Of a stretch of 64,000 nucleotides of DNA, positions 17,674 through 25,916 are shown in pieces. A program made the translations under genes and the position numbers. The DNA is from Polynucleobacter sp. IMCC 30228 (GTDB lineage: Bacteria > Pseudomonadota > Gammaproteobacteria > Burkholderiales > Burkholderiaceae): assembly GCF_021395205.1 (NCBI RefSeq), contig NZ_JAJVCS010000005.1, positions 124,001 through 188,000 on the forward strand. The letters run 5' to 3'. Position 1 is the first letter of the stretch. Every line of letters begins with the position of its first letter. The notes beneath the pieces were generated by a model. It did no database searches. It was not told the origin of the DNA and saw only the letters and a program-made list of their open reading frames with translations.

Positions 17674-19110
17674 ATGGCGCCCCAAGCTGTGCCCATTATC
17701 GTTGACCTAGATGGGACTTTAATTAAAACTGACTTGTTGTTTGAGTCAGCGAATCAATTTTTGACAAAAAAGCCATTGTCCTTTGGAAAATTGATCTTTT
17801 GGCTATTTAAAGGTCGCTCCTACTTAAAAGCCCAATTAGCCGAACATTTTTCTTTGGATCCTGCTTCTTTACCCTATAACCAAGCAGTAATAAGGTGGTT
17901 AGGCGAGCAGGCTAAGTTAGGTATACCAATTTATTTAGCAACAGCTAGCAATCAGGCGCTGGCAGAGAGTGTTGCCAAGCACCTTGGAATTTTTACTGGC
18001 GTATTTGCTAGTAATAGTACAGTGAATCTAAAGTCAGAGCGTAAGCGTGATTTGTTGGTGCAGCAATTTGGCGGACAAGGCTTTGACTATATTGGCAACG
18101 AAGCGGCAGATTTTGTCGTTTGGCATAGCGCTAAACGAGCTCATGTGGTGAGTAATTCTGCAGCGCTAATTAATAAGGCAGCATCCAACGGCAACCTAGG
18201 CGAGGTATTTGCAGCAGAGAAGCCTGGCTGGGTTGGCGCACTTCTTAAAGAGATGCGTATTTATCAGTGGGTGAAAAATTGCTTAATTTTTGTGCCTTTA
18301 GTTGCAGCACACCAACTCGCTAATCCACTTGGCTGGGCTCAGGCATTCATTGCATTTCTCGCTTTTTGTTTCTGTGCGTCTGCAGTTTATCTATTGAATG
18401 ACTTAGTTGATATTTCGAATGATCGTATTCATCCGCGAAAGCGTTTTAGACCATTTGCTGCAGGATACTTAAGTCTACTTACGGGTTGGATGCTTTGGCC
18501 AGGTCTATTGTTGCTTTCTTTTATATTGGCAATCTCTTTCTTACCAAGTGCTTTCACCTATGTGCTATCTGCCTATTTCTTAATCACCCTTGCTTATTCT
18601 TTTGCGCTTAAACGCTATGCTATTTTAGATGTTTTGGTGTTGGCCGGCCTTTATACCATCCGGATTTTGGCTGGTGCAGTAGCGGTTTCAGTGCCGGTGT
18701 CATTTTGGCTATTAACTTTCTCGATGTTCCTCTTTTTGAGCCTCGCATTTGTCAAACGCTTTAGTGAACTAAAGACAGCACAAGAACAGGGATACGGGGG
18801 GAAGCTAGCTGGGCGGGGTTACGCGCCCGATGATCTAGAGATTGTTTCGATGATGGGTGTGGCAGCAGGATATTTATCGATTTTGGTGTTAGCGTTTTAT
18901 ATTCAAGACAGCTATACAGCGGTACTTTATCGTACCCCTCAAATTATTTGGTTGGCCTGCCCTTTACTCTTGTATTGGGTATCGCGTACTTGGGTGATTA
19001 CTCACCGTGGCAATATGACGGATGACCCAATTATTTTTGCGATTAAAGATCGCACTAGTTGGATTGTGGCCGCTTGCTTCGTTTTAATTTTTACCCTTGC
19101 GTCTTTGTAA
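17674..19110 (+). CDS. HAD phosphatase–UbiA fusion, probable polyprenyl-phosphate phosphoribosyltransferase with phosphatase
   Basis: 478 residues in two parts. Residues 1–200 are a HAD hydrolase with the nucleophile motif D11-L-D-G-T and a later ATASNQ (motif II Thr/Ser) and GNEAAD (acidic motif). Residues about 205–478 are a UbiA-type membrane domain with NDLVDISND (242–250), HPRKRFRP, and KRYAILDVLVLAG with VKRFSEL. The second part matches DPPR synthase, which joins PRPP-derived phosphoribose to decaprenyl phosphate; the HAD part is well suited to remove the 5-phosphate next. Its stop overlaps the DprE1 start by one base, supporting this pathway. Confidence 0.87.
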   Translation: MAPQAVPIIVDLDGTLIKTDLLFESANQFLTKKPLSFGKLIFWLFKGRSYLKAQLAEHFSLDPASLPYNQAVIRWLGEQAKLGIPIYLATASNQALAESVAKHLGIFTGVFASNSTVNLKSERKRDLLVQQFGGQGFDYIGNEAADFVVWHSAKRAHVVSNSAALINKAASNGNLGEVFAAEKPGWVGALLKEMRIYQWVKNCLIFVPLVAAHQLANPLGWAQAFIAFLAFCFCASAVYLLNDLVDISNDRIHPRKRFRPFAAGYLSLLTGWMLWPGLLLLSFILAISFLPSAFTYVLSAYFLITLAYSFALKRYAILDVLVLAGLYTIRILAGAVAVSVPVSFWLLTFSMFLFLSLAFVKRFSELKTAQEQGYGGKLAGRGYAPDDLEIVSMMGVAAGYLSILVLAFYIQDSYTAVLYRTPQIIWLACPLLLYWVSRTWVITHRGNMTDDPIIFAIKDRTSWIVAACFVLIFTLASL

Positions 19111-20411
19111 TGCAAATTTCTGGTTGGGGTCGTTATCCAAAGATAGATGCGGAAGTGAATCTTCCGCGAGATTTATTGCAAGCAAGTGCATTGGTTAAAA
19201 GTGATGGATTGCTTATTCCCAGGGGCTTGGGTCGGGCCTATGGCGATAGTAGTTTAGCTAGCAGGGTGTTGGAAACCACTAACTTACAGTTTTTCCATTC
19301 TTTTGATTCGGTTAGTGGCATTTTAAGTTGTGATGCAGGCGTTTCGCTATTCGAGATTCTTAAAGTCTTTGTACCGAAGGGATGGTTTATCCCTGTTTCT
19401 CCTGGCACCCGCTTTGTTACAGTTGGAGGTGCAATTGCAAGTGATGTCCATGGAAAGAATCACCACCTAGATGGCACTTTTGGCCAGCATGTGATTTCGC
19501 TGCAATTACTATTGGGTAACGGCGAGATCGTTCAGGTTTCTCCTACCGAGAACACGGCCTTATTTCATGCGACGTGCGGGGGGATGGGACTTACCGGGAC
19601 GATTCTCTCAGCGTCCTTTCGCTTGGTACCGATTAAGTCGAGTGAGATTATAGAAACGACTATCAAAGCTGCCAATCTTGATGCCGTATTAGATGGGTTT
19701 GAGCAGTTCGGTGCGAGTACCTATACCGTTGCATGGATTGACTGCCTAGCCCAAGATGAGAATTTAGGGCGTTCATTATTAATGGTCGGTGAACACGCTG
19801 AAGATGGACCTTTGACTGTTGCTGATAAAAATCCATTGACCATGCCAGTCGATGCACCCAGCAGCCTCTTGAACCCATTTTCTATCAAGGCATTTAATGC
19901 CCTCTACTATGCTAAAGCACAAAATGGCCTTAGTACTAGACGCAGGTCATTTGAAAGTTACTTTTATCCACTTGATCAAATTTTGCAATGGAATAAGCTG
20001 TACGGCAAAGCAGGTTTTATGCAGTACCAGTTTGTGATTCCTACCTCAGCAGGGCGCGAGGGTTTGCGCCAAATTTTAAAAACAATTGCCGCATCAGGCC
20101 AAGGCTCTTTTTTGGCAGTGCTTAAAACCTTTGGCAAGAAAAATGCCAACTATCTTTCATTCCCGATTGAAGGTTATACCTTGGCTTTAGACTTTAAGGT
20201 TACTGAGCCCATTTTCGCTCTAATGGACCAATTAGATCACCTCGTACTCCAATATGGAGGCAGACTGTATTTAGCAAAAGACGCTCGTATGAGCGAGACT
20301 ACATTTAAAACCAGTTATCCCAACTGGCAGGACTTTGAAGCAGTTCGAGAGCACTATCATGCCATTGGTAAGTTTGCCTCTTTGCAATCGAAGCGTTTGG
20401 GCTTGGCTTGA
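19110..20411 (+). CDS. dprE1: DprE1-like FAD oxidase, decaprenylphosphoryl-ribose 2'-epimerase subunit
   Basis: 433 residues from ATG 19110, which overlaps the upstream stop (TAATG); an earlier in-frame ATG at 19059 lies inside the previous gene and is unlikely. VAO-type FAD fold with PRGLGRAYGDSSL (37–49) and the signature GGAIASDVHGKNHH (about 105–118), as in mycobacterial DprE1, which oxidises C2' of the lipid-linked ribose. The C-terminal Lys motif YLAKDARM is kept. The segment corresponding to the benzothiazinone-target Cys387 reads GYTLALDF here, so Ala replaces Cys (alignment from memory). Partner DprE2 is 1.9 kb downstream. Confidence 0.9.
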   Translation: MQISGWGRYPKIDAEVNLPRDLLQASALVKSDGLLIPRGLGRAYGDSSLASRVLETTNLQFFHSFDSVSGILSCDAGVSLFEILKVFVPKGWFIPVSPGTRFVTVGGAIASDVHGKNHHLDGTFGQHVISLQLLLGNGEIVQVSPTENTALFHATCGGMGLTGTILSASFRLVPIKSSEIIETTIKAANLDAVLDGFEQFGASTYTVAWIDCLAQDENLGRSLLMVGEHAEDGPLTVADKNPLTMPVDAPSSLLNPFSIKAFNALYYAKAQNGLSTRRRSFESYFYPLDQILQWNKLYGKAGFMQYQFVIPTSAGREGLRQILKTIAASGQGSFLAVLKTFGKKNANYLSFPIEGYTLALDFKVTEPIFALMDQLDHLVLQYGGRLYLAKDARMSETTFKTSYPNWQDFEAVREHYHAIGKFASLQSKRLGLA

Positions 20412-20458
20412 GCTTGAGTTAATTCTTAATACCAAGAAATCCGATAAAATAGCTTTTT

Positions 20459-21871
20459 ATGGAACCAGTTAAAACCTTTGATGCCGATGTAATTGTCATC
20501 GGAACCAGTATTGCAACCCAAACGGTACTGTTACCGCTACTCAAGACCAATGCACGTATTTTGGTGCTCGAGGGCGGTGATTATGAGCTAACGCCGTTTG
20601 GTAATAATCTCACTTTTAGCGATGAGCGGGGCCATTACATTAACCACCATTGGGGTGGCCATTGGTTGCGACAGTATGGTGGAGCTTCGCGGGTTTGGAA
20701 TGGGTTTTCTGCTCCCCTAGAAAATTGGGACCTTATCGGCATCGAAGGGCGCCCAAAGTGGCCTTTAGGAATTGATGAACTAGAAAAGTACTACCGGATA
20801 TCAGCACCAGTAATGGGAGAAGATCCTTCGGTCGCCAATTTGACTAAATACAACGTAGCACGGGAATTTGTTGATCGGCCGTACATTATTATGGATCCAG
20901 CCCTAGCCTATGCCGATGCTAAGCCCCTCTTGAACAATAAGAATGTTGAATTACGAGTTAAGCACAATGTGATTAAATTTACTTGTGATGATTCGGGTAG
21001 CTTCATTAACGGGATATGGTATTCGGTAGAAGGCACAGTACATTTCGCTAGCGTGAAAAAAAATACTAAGATAGTGTTAGGCGCAGGCGGCTTAGGGAAT
21101 GCGCAAATTTTGTTGCAGCCTGCTGCTAATCGTCGGGTGGCAGTCGGCAATGAATCTGGCCTAGTAGGGAAGACGCTCATGGCCCATCCTCATATCGCTG
21201 TAGGAGAGGGCTTTATTGACCCTATCGTGGTGCGTAAACCTACATGGGCACAGGTAAATTATAAAAAATGGTTGCCAGCCTATATTATTGGTGCCGACTA
21301 CAAAACAAAATTGAAATTACTTAATGCCTCTGTTTCATTAACAATATCAGCCATACGACCTTTAAGCCCCAACGAAGAGGCGGTACAAGATTTTTATCAA
21401 AAAAAGTGGCGTAAAAAGTTAGATCTTTATACCCTTTATGCGCGTACTGAGCAATTACCCAACGTAGATAACCGCATTGAAATTATTGCTGATAAAAATG
21501 CGGCAGGCTTGCATAAATTGAAGATTTATTGTGTTTTTGGCGCGCGCGACTTGATGTCACTTGATACTACTACGCGGATGCTCTCTGAGCATTTTCTAAA
21601 AAATAAACTCGGCGTGACTACTGTTGACAATGATGCTATTTTCTTAAAACCCTGGGGTTGGGCGCATCCCAGCGGCATTACCCGTTTTGGCACTTCCCCT
21701 AAAGAAAGTGTCTGCGACCATACAGGGCGCGTTTGGAGCTATCAAAACTTATATCTTAATGGCAGTAGTCTTTTTCCTACGGTAGGCTATGCGAATCCCA
21801 CTTGGACAATTGCTGCCCTGGGTATGCGTTTAGGTGATCACTTAGTAGCAGAGTTAAAGAAGGGTACCTAA
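20459..21871 (+). CDS. GMC-type flavin oxidoreductase
   Basis: 470 residues. An N-terminal dinucleotide fold, VIVIGTSIATQT with VLEGGDYE after it, shows FAD binding, although the usual GxGxxG reads G-T-S-I-A-T. YGGASRVWNGFS near 75–85 and the C-terminal GWAHPSGITRFG and NGSSLFPTVGYANPTWT give the GMC C-terminal domain with the catalytic His and Asn. The family oxidises alcohols of sugars and related molecules. No signal sequence of its own. Its stop overlaps the start of the Tat-signal gene (one base), and both lie between dprE1 and dprE2. Substrate unknown; a sugar or polyprenyl-linked sugar is likely. Confidence 0.86.
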   Translation: MEPVKTFDADVIVIGTSIATQTVLLPLLKTNARILVLEGGDYELTPFGNNLTFSDERGHYINHHWGGHWLRQYGGASRVWNGFSAPLENWDLIGIEGRPKWPLGIDELEKYYRISAPVMGEDPSVANLTKYNVAREFVDRPYIIMDPALAYADAKPLLNNKNVELRVKHNVIKFTCDDSGSFINGIWYSVEGTVHFASVKKNTKIVLGAGGLGNAQILLQPAANRRVAVGNESGLVGKTLMAHPHIAVGEGFIDPIVVRKPTWAQVNYKKWLPAYIIGADYKTKLKLLNASVSLTISAIRPLSPNEEAVQDFYQKKWRKKLDLYTLYARTEQLPNVDNRIEIIADKNAAGLHKLKIYCVFGARDLMSLDTTTRMLSEHFLKNKLGVTTVDNDAIFLKPWGWAHPSGITRFGTSPKESVCDHTGRVWSYQNLYLNGSSLFPTVGYANPTWTIAALGMRLGDHLVAELKKGT

Positions 21872-22278
21872 TGACGATTACCCGCCGTTCCCTTCTTAAG
21901 CTTTTAGCTGGGTCTGCAGTCGGCTATTTAGTGCCTTGGCTTGCTGATTCTGCTTTTGCTCAGACAACAAAAGCTGTAAGCAAGGAAGTTATTACCCCAT
22001 CTGCTACAGCCATAGCCCCTAAATTAGACGGTACTGTTTCCTATAATGCCGGCTGGGTGATTAATTTAGAAGATAGAACCGAGCTTCTCGAAGTAGAAGC
22101 AAAAAAAACAAAATTACAGGAAGATAAAAAAGCCCAAAAAAAGCCTGAACAGCCTATTAAAACTGAAGCCCCTATTACCCCTTCTGCTTCTGCACCCACA
22201 GAGCCTCCAAAAGAATCCAGTAAGGATTGGTCTACCCGTTGGAATAAATGGGTTGGCAAAGTGAAGGAATGGTTTTAG
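21871..22278 (+). CDS. Small protein with twin-arginine signal, unknown function
   Basis: 135 residues. T-R-R-S-L-L-K-L-L (4–12) followed by a hydrophobic stretch and an AFA-Q cleavage site near 28–31 is a good Tat signal. The mature part is hydrophilic and Lys/Pro/Ala-rich with no recognised domain; a Lys/Glu-rich helix is near 70–90. Its start overlaps the GMC stop. Other GMC dehydrogenases (for example gluconate dehydrogenase) have a small Tat-signal subunit that carries the flavoprotein out; this may be a distant counterpart. That is inference, since no Gluconate_2-dh3 motif is visible. Confidence 0.72.
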   Translation: MTITRRSLLKLLAGSAVGYLVPWLADSAFAQTTKAVSKEVITPSATAIAPKLDGTVSYNAGWVINLEDRTELLEVEAKKTKLQEDKKAQKKPEQPIKTEAPITPSASAPTEPPKESSKDWSTRWNKWVGKVKEWF

Positions 22279-22311
22279 TTCGCATTAATCGGCACTTTAT
22301 AAAGAATTGAA

Positions 22312-23055
22312 ATGAAAAAAATCGTTATCGTTGGTGCCACCTCGGGCATTGCAATCGAATGTGCCCGCATTTGGATCAAGACTGAGCCAGCAAATTTGAT
22401 GCTCATAGTTAGGGATTTAGAGCGTGCTAAACCGCTGGTAGCCGATCTATTAGTGCGCAGTCCAGAATCTTCAGTAGAGTCAATTGCCTGTAATTTTATT
22501 GATCCCAGCGCTATTAGCGATATGGTTCGTGTAATCGCTAAAGCAGGTCCAATCGACATTGTTTTAATCGCGCAGGGCACATTACCAGACCAGCTGGATT
22601 GTGAAAATGATTTAATACTTAGTAATGACACCTTAGCAATTAATGGCGTATCACCTTGTTTATTTGCCGAAGCCTTTGCCAATGCAATGCAAGGGCAGGT
22701 AAGCGGCAAGATAGCGATCATTGGATCTGTGGCGGGTGATCGTGGCCGTAAATCAAATTACATCTACGGCGCCGCTAAAGGCTTAGTTGCTCGTTACGCA
22801 GAGGGTATGCAGCACCGCTTTGCAGCTACAGGCATTCGGGTATCTTTAATCAAGCCAGGCCCTACGGCTACTGCGATGACAGCAAAGCTACGGGAAAATG
22901 GTCTGAAATGTGCCCCTGCTAAGTCGGTAGCTCAAGATATCGTCCATGGTATTGAAAAGGGAAAAGCAGTCATCTATACTCCAAAAAAATGGCAGTTGAT
23001 TATGTTAATTGTGCGGCACATACCAGCAGTTATTTTTAATAAGTTGAACATTTAA
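22312..23055 (+). CDS. dprE2: DprE2-like short-chain dehydrogenase, keto-arabinofuranose reductase
   Basis: 247 residues, classical SDR. NAD(P) motif GATSGIA (8–14), catalytic Ser139 in GSVAGDRG, Y152-x3-K156 in NYIYGAAKG. The SVAGDRGRKSNYIYG block is characteristic of DprE2, which reduces the 2'-keto intermediate made by DprE1 to give polyprenyl-phosphoryl arabinofuranose. It lies 33 bases after the Tat-signal gene and closes the operon, 12 bases from the convergent acyltransferase. The C-terminal hydrophobic stretch (about 225–247) would anchor it at the membrane near its lipid substrate. Confidence 0.88.
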   Translation: MKKIVIVGATSGIAIECARIWIKTEPANLMLIVRDLERAKPLVADLLVRSPESSVESIACNFIDPSAISDMVRVIAKAGPIDIVLIAQGTLPDQLDCENDLILSNDTLAINGVSPCLFAEAFANAMQGQVSGKIAIIGSVAGDRGRKSNYIYGAAKGLVARYAEGMQHRFAATGIRVSLIKPGPTATAMTAKLRENGLKCAPAKSVAQDIVHGIEKGKAVIYTPKKWQLIMLIVRHIPAVIFNKLNI

Positions 23056-23067
23056 CTTAAGCAGGAG

Positions 23068-24126
23068 CTATATTTTTCTCGTCCTAAAATGCGCGCGAAT
23101 TTTCTCAACTGGCTTCTCAACTAATACATGAATAGCAATTGCTAATACTAATATAGAGCCATAAAATATCACGCCTTTGACATTTTCATTGGTGATTTGA
23201 AATGCATCGCAAATAATTTTAGTGATGTCGATCCGCAAACCCCAAATAAGGTAAATGGGGTAAGACAGCTCGCCGATAAAGCGATCAATTTTATTATCTT
23301 TAGTTAAGTTAAAGATCAAGGGCATCCCTACAGCCAGTAGTAAATAGAAGAGCCCCTTTTTAAATTCATAATTTGCGGCGATATTAGGAAAGAAAAAAAT
23401 GAATCCCATTACTAAGACTAAAAACCATTTGCCAATTTCTTGTAAGAGTGCAGGATTCTTATTGAAGTCAATCTTGTCATAAATATTGTATGCAATTGCC
23501 CCCAACATAAATAGTGCAAGCTCACTAGGAAAGAAGCGATAGCTCCAAGGGTCATCGAACTTACCGTGCATCAGCAAATAAATGCGGATGATTAAAGAAA
23601 TAAAGAAAAATAGATAGATGTATTTATATTTCCTAAAAAATAGCAGTGGCGCAAGCAAATAAAAGCTGATTTCTACGCCTAGCGTCCAGGCTTGAGGAAT
23701 TAACAAGTAACGAAATACCACCGGGCTAGACTCTAAAAAATTCTTTACAAACAAGACATGCCCATCGCGTACGCCCAAAAACATCGCTAAATCTTGGAAC
23801 ATCATGGTAGCGTTGGTAAAGACGAGATAAATACTTAACGCGGTGGGAAGTTCGAAGACATTTTTGAGCTCGCCTGGTTCAATTAAATTAACTACTAGGT
23901 TGAAGCCCGCAATGACAATATAGGCAGGATAGAGGCGCAAAAACCGATTAATCCAAAAATCCTTAATAGAGGAATAGCGCCCATTGAGGATCATGGCAAT
24001 ATAAAAGCCAGAAATAATGAAGAATGCCTCAACCGCCACTTCGCCGCCAATGAGGCGAAAGCTGGGAAAAAACAGAAAATGGGCCACTACCACCGAGTAG
24101 GCTAAGAAGAATCGAATTAAACCCAT
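23068..24126 (-). CDS. OafA-type membrane acyltransferase (acyltransferase 3)
   Basis: 352 residues with about ten helices. The N-terminal block AHFLFFPSF with GGEVAVEAFFIISGF (about 17–43) contains the active His and the family GF/SGF motif; INRFLRLYPAY near 62–72 is the usual R-x10-R-type segment. The family moves acetyl or other acyl groups onto surface sugars from the cytosolic side. Single gene on the minus strand, convergent with dprE2 and diverging from the epimerase at 24232. No SGNH domain, unlike the homologue at 32839. Confidence 0.88.
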   Translation of the reverse strand: MGLIRFFLAYSVVVAHFLFFPSFRLIGGEVAVEAFFIISGFYIAMILNGRYSSIKDFWINRFLRLYPAYIVIAGFNLVVNLIEPGELKNVFELPTALSIYLVFTNATMMFQDLAMFLGVRDGHVLFVKNFLESSPVVFRYLLIPQAWTLGVEISFYLLAPLLFFRKYKYIYLFFFISLIIRIYLLMHGKFDDPWSYRFFPSELALFMLGAIAYNIYDKIDFNKNPALLQEIGKWFLVLVMGFIFFFPNIAANYEFKKGLFYLLLAVGMPLIFNLTKDNKIDRFIGELSYPIYLIWGLRIDITKIICDAFQITNENVKGVIFYGSILVLAIAIHVLVEKPVEKIRAHFRTRKI

Positions 24127-24231
24127 AAGTGCAGACTAAAATAGCTTTTTAGTTAAATTGCAGGACATAGCAGTTTTGGACATTTTGAGACTTTCGATGT
24201 TTTCCCTGATTATCCATACTCTGAGAGCGGC

Positions 24232-25317
24232 TTGACTAACTCTTCCTTTTCTACCTCATCGTCTAATTTGCCCTCCCCAGCCGTGGGACGGATATTAGTA
24301 ACCGGAGCGACTGGGTTTGTGGGCCGCCGCCTACTTGCAGTTTTGACTCAAACCTGGCCAGAACTGGAGATTTTGGCCGCGGTGCGATCGCTGCCAAGTA
24401 AGGCTATTTTGGAAGGGTCTAATAGCGCCTCTAAGGTTAAATATGTCGCCCTCGGCGACATTGGCCCGAATACAGAATGGCCTATCCTCTTGGGGGTAGA
24501 CGCCGTGATTCATTTGGCGGCACGAACCCATGTGATGAGGGAGTCTGCACCTGACCCTTTAGCCGTCTATCGGCATGCTAATACCGCTGCTACCACCAAT
24601 TTAGCGCAGCAAGCCGCGGCTGCGGGGGTAAAACGCTTTATTTTCCTCAGTAGCATTAAGGTAAATGGTGAAGAAACGCTTCTAGGAGAGGCGTTTAGTG
24701 AGGCTTCCCCCCCGGCTCCTGTTGACCCTTATGGAATTAGTAAGTTGGAGGCGGAGGAGGGCCTACAAAAAATCTGTTCTGAGCATGGCTCTCACATGGA
24801 CTTTGTGATTATTCGGGCCCCACTCATCTATGGTCCACGTGTGAAGGCAAACTTTCGTAAATTAATGGATTTAGTAGCTACTCAATCTGGTACTGTCTTA
24901 GGGAATCTCATACCGCTGCCCTTGGGGGGCATTCACAATCAGCGTAGTTTTTTGGCGCTCGATAACTTAGTTGACTTTATACGCCTCGCGATTGCCCACC
25001 CTAAAGCTGCAAACCAACTTTTTTTATTGGCAGACGGAACCGATTTTTCTACGCCAGCTTTGATTCAAATGATTGCTAAGGGAATGCATAGAAAGCCACC
25101 TTTATTATTTTCCTTGCCTACAGGATTGATGCTTCATTTAGGTTCTATGCTGGGTATGAGGGCAGCAGTTCAACGCCTAGTGGGTTCTTTGCAAGTGAAC
25201 TCGACTAAAGCCCGGACCCTTTTAAATTGGCAACCACCCCTTAAGGCCACAGATGCGATTGCACTATCGGCACAAGCCTTTTTGGCGCAACGTAAAAAGG
25301 CAGTGCAATCAACATGA
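24232..25317 (+). CDS. Extended SDR, UDP-4-keto-sugar reductase/epimerase (WbpV/WreQ-like)
   Basis: 361 residues from TTG 24232, which has GAGAGCGG just before it; no ATG is near. NAD motif GATGFVG (25–31), VIHLAARTHVM, catalytic Y167-x3-K171 (PYGISK). The ARTHVM segment is typical of WbpV/WreQ-like enzymes rather than GalE. Together with the downstream PglC-like transferase and WbpM-like dehydratase it forms the set that makes UDP-QuiNAc and starts glycan synthesis with it: the dehydratase makes the 4-keto-6-deoxy sugar, this enzyme reduces C4. A GalE-type 4-epimerase remains possible. Its stop overlaps the next start by four bases. Confidence 0.83.
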   Translation: MTNSSFSTSSSNLPSPAVGRILVTGATGFVGRRLLAVLTQTWPELEILAAVRSLPSKAILEGSNSASKVKYVALGDIGPNTEWPILLGVDAVIHLAARTHVMRESAPDPLAVYRHANTAATTNLAQQAAAAGVKRFIFLSSIKVNGEETLLGEAFSEASPPAPVDPYGISKLEAEEGLQKICSEHGSHMDFVIIRAPLIYGPRVKANFRKLMDLVATQSGTVLGNLIPLPLGGIHNQRSFLALDNLVDFIRLAIAHPKAANQLFLLADGTDFSTPALIQMIAKGMHRKPPLLFSLPTGLMLHLGSMLGMRAAVQRLVGSLQVNSTKARTLLNWQPPLKATDAIALSAQAFLAQRKKAVQST

Positions 25318-25874
25318 AGCGTTGCTTAGATTTAGTTCTATGTAGCTTGGCGCTACTCATTTTGTTTATACCAATGTTACTGGTAGCAATCGCGGTTCGC
25401 CTCACATCGCCAGGGCCAATTTTATTTTGGTCGATGCGGGTCGGTAAAAATAATTCACTTTTCCTCATGCCAAAATTTAGAACTATGCAAAAAAATACTC
25501 CTAATGTGGCTACGCATTTATTAACGGGCGCGCAAAGCTATCTCACTCCGATTGGTGGTTTCTTACGCAAATCGAGTTTGGATGAATTGCCGCAATTATG
25601 GTCAGTCCTACTTGGCCAGATGAGTTTTGTTGGGCCTCGCCCTGCGCTATATAACCAAGATGATTTAATTGCGATGCGTAACGCCAAGGGTATTGAGGTT
25701 TTATTACCTGGTATTACCGGCTGGGCGCAAGTAAATGGGCGCGATGAGCTTGATTTAGAGCAAAAGGTGCGACTAGACTTTGAGTATCTGCAAAGGCGCT
25801 CAACCCCCTTTGATTGCTACATTCTGTTTTTGACAGGTATGAAGGTATTGGGACGTGAGGGTGTCGCACATTAA
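25314..25874 (+). CDS. Phosphoglycosyltransferase, PglC/WreU-like, initiates lipid-linked glycan
   Basis: 186 residues: one N-terminal re-entrant/membrane helix (about 6–30) and the bacterial sugar-transferase domain. KFRTM (54–58), the catalytic D90-E91 dyad in [17 protein letters not shown] and [13 protein letters not shown] are all present. Such monotopic enzymes move a sugar-1-phosphate from UDP-sugar to undecaprenyl phosphate. The small size is that of PglC/WbpL-alternative types, not the long WbaP/WcaJ. Start overlaps the reductase stop (ATGA). With the adjacent reductase and dehydratase, QuiNAc-1-phosphate is the likely first sugar. Confidence 0.9.
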   Translation: MKRCLDLVLCSLALLILFIPMLLVAIAVRLTSPGPILFWSMRVGKNNSLFLMPKFRTMQKNTPNVATHLLTGAQSYLTPIGGFLRKSSLDELPQLWSVLLGQMSFVGPRPALYNQDDLIAMRNAKGIEVLLPGITGWAQVNGRDELDLEQKVRLDFEYLQRRSTPFDCYILFLTGMKVLGREGVAH

Positions 25875-25916
25875 AACGTGACTAAAAAGCCTCTAAAATG
25901 GGCTTAAATTGACAGG

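Noticed and set aside
19059..19109. Longer start of the DprE1-like gene inside the HAD–UbiA gene
   Set aside because: ATG 19110 overlaps the upstream stop, matches the family start and leaves no needless 17-residue extension.
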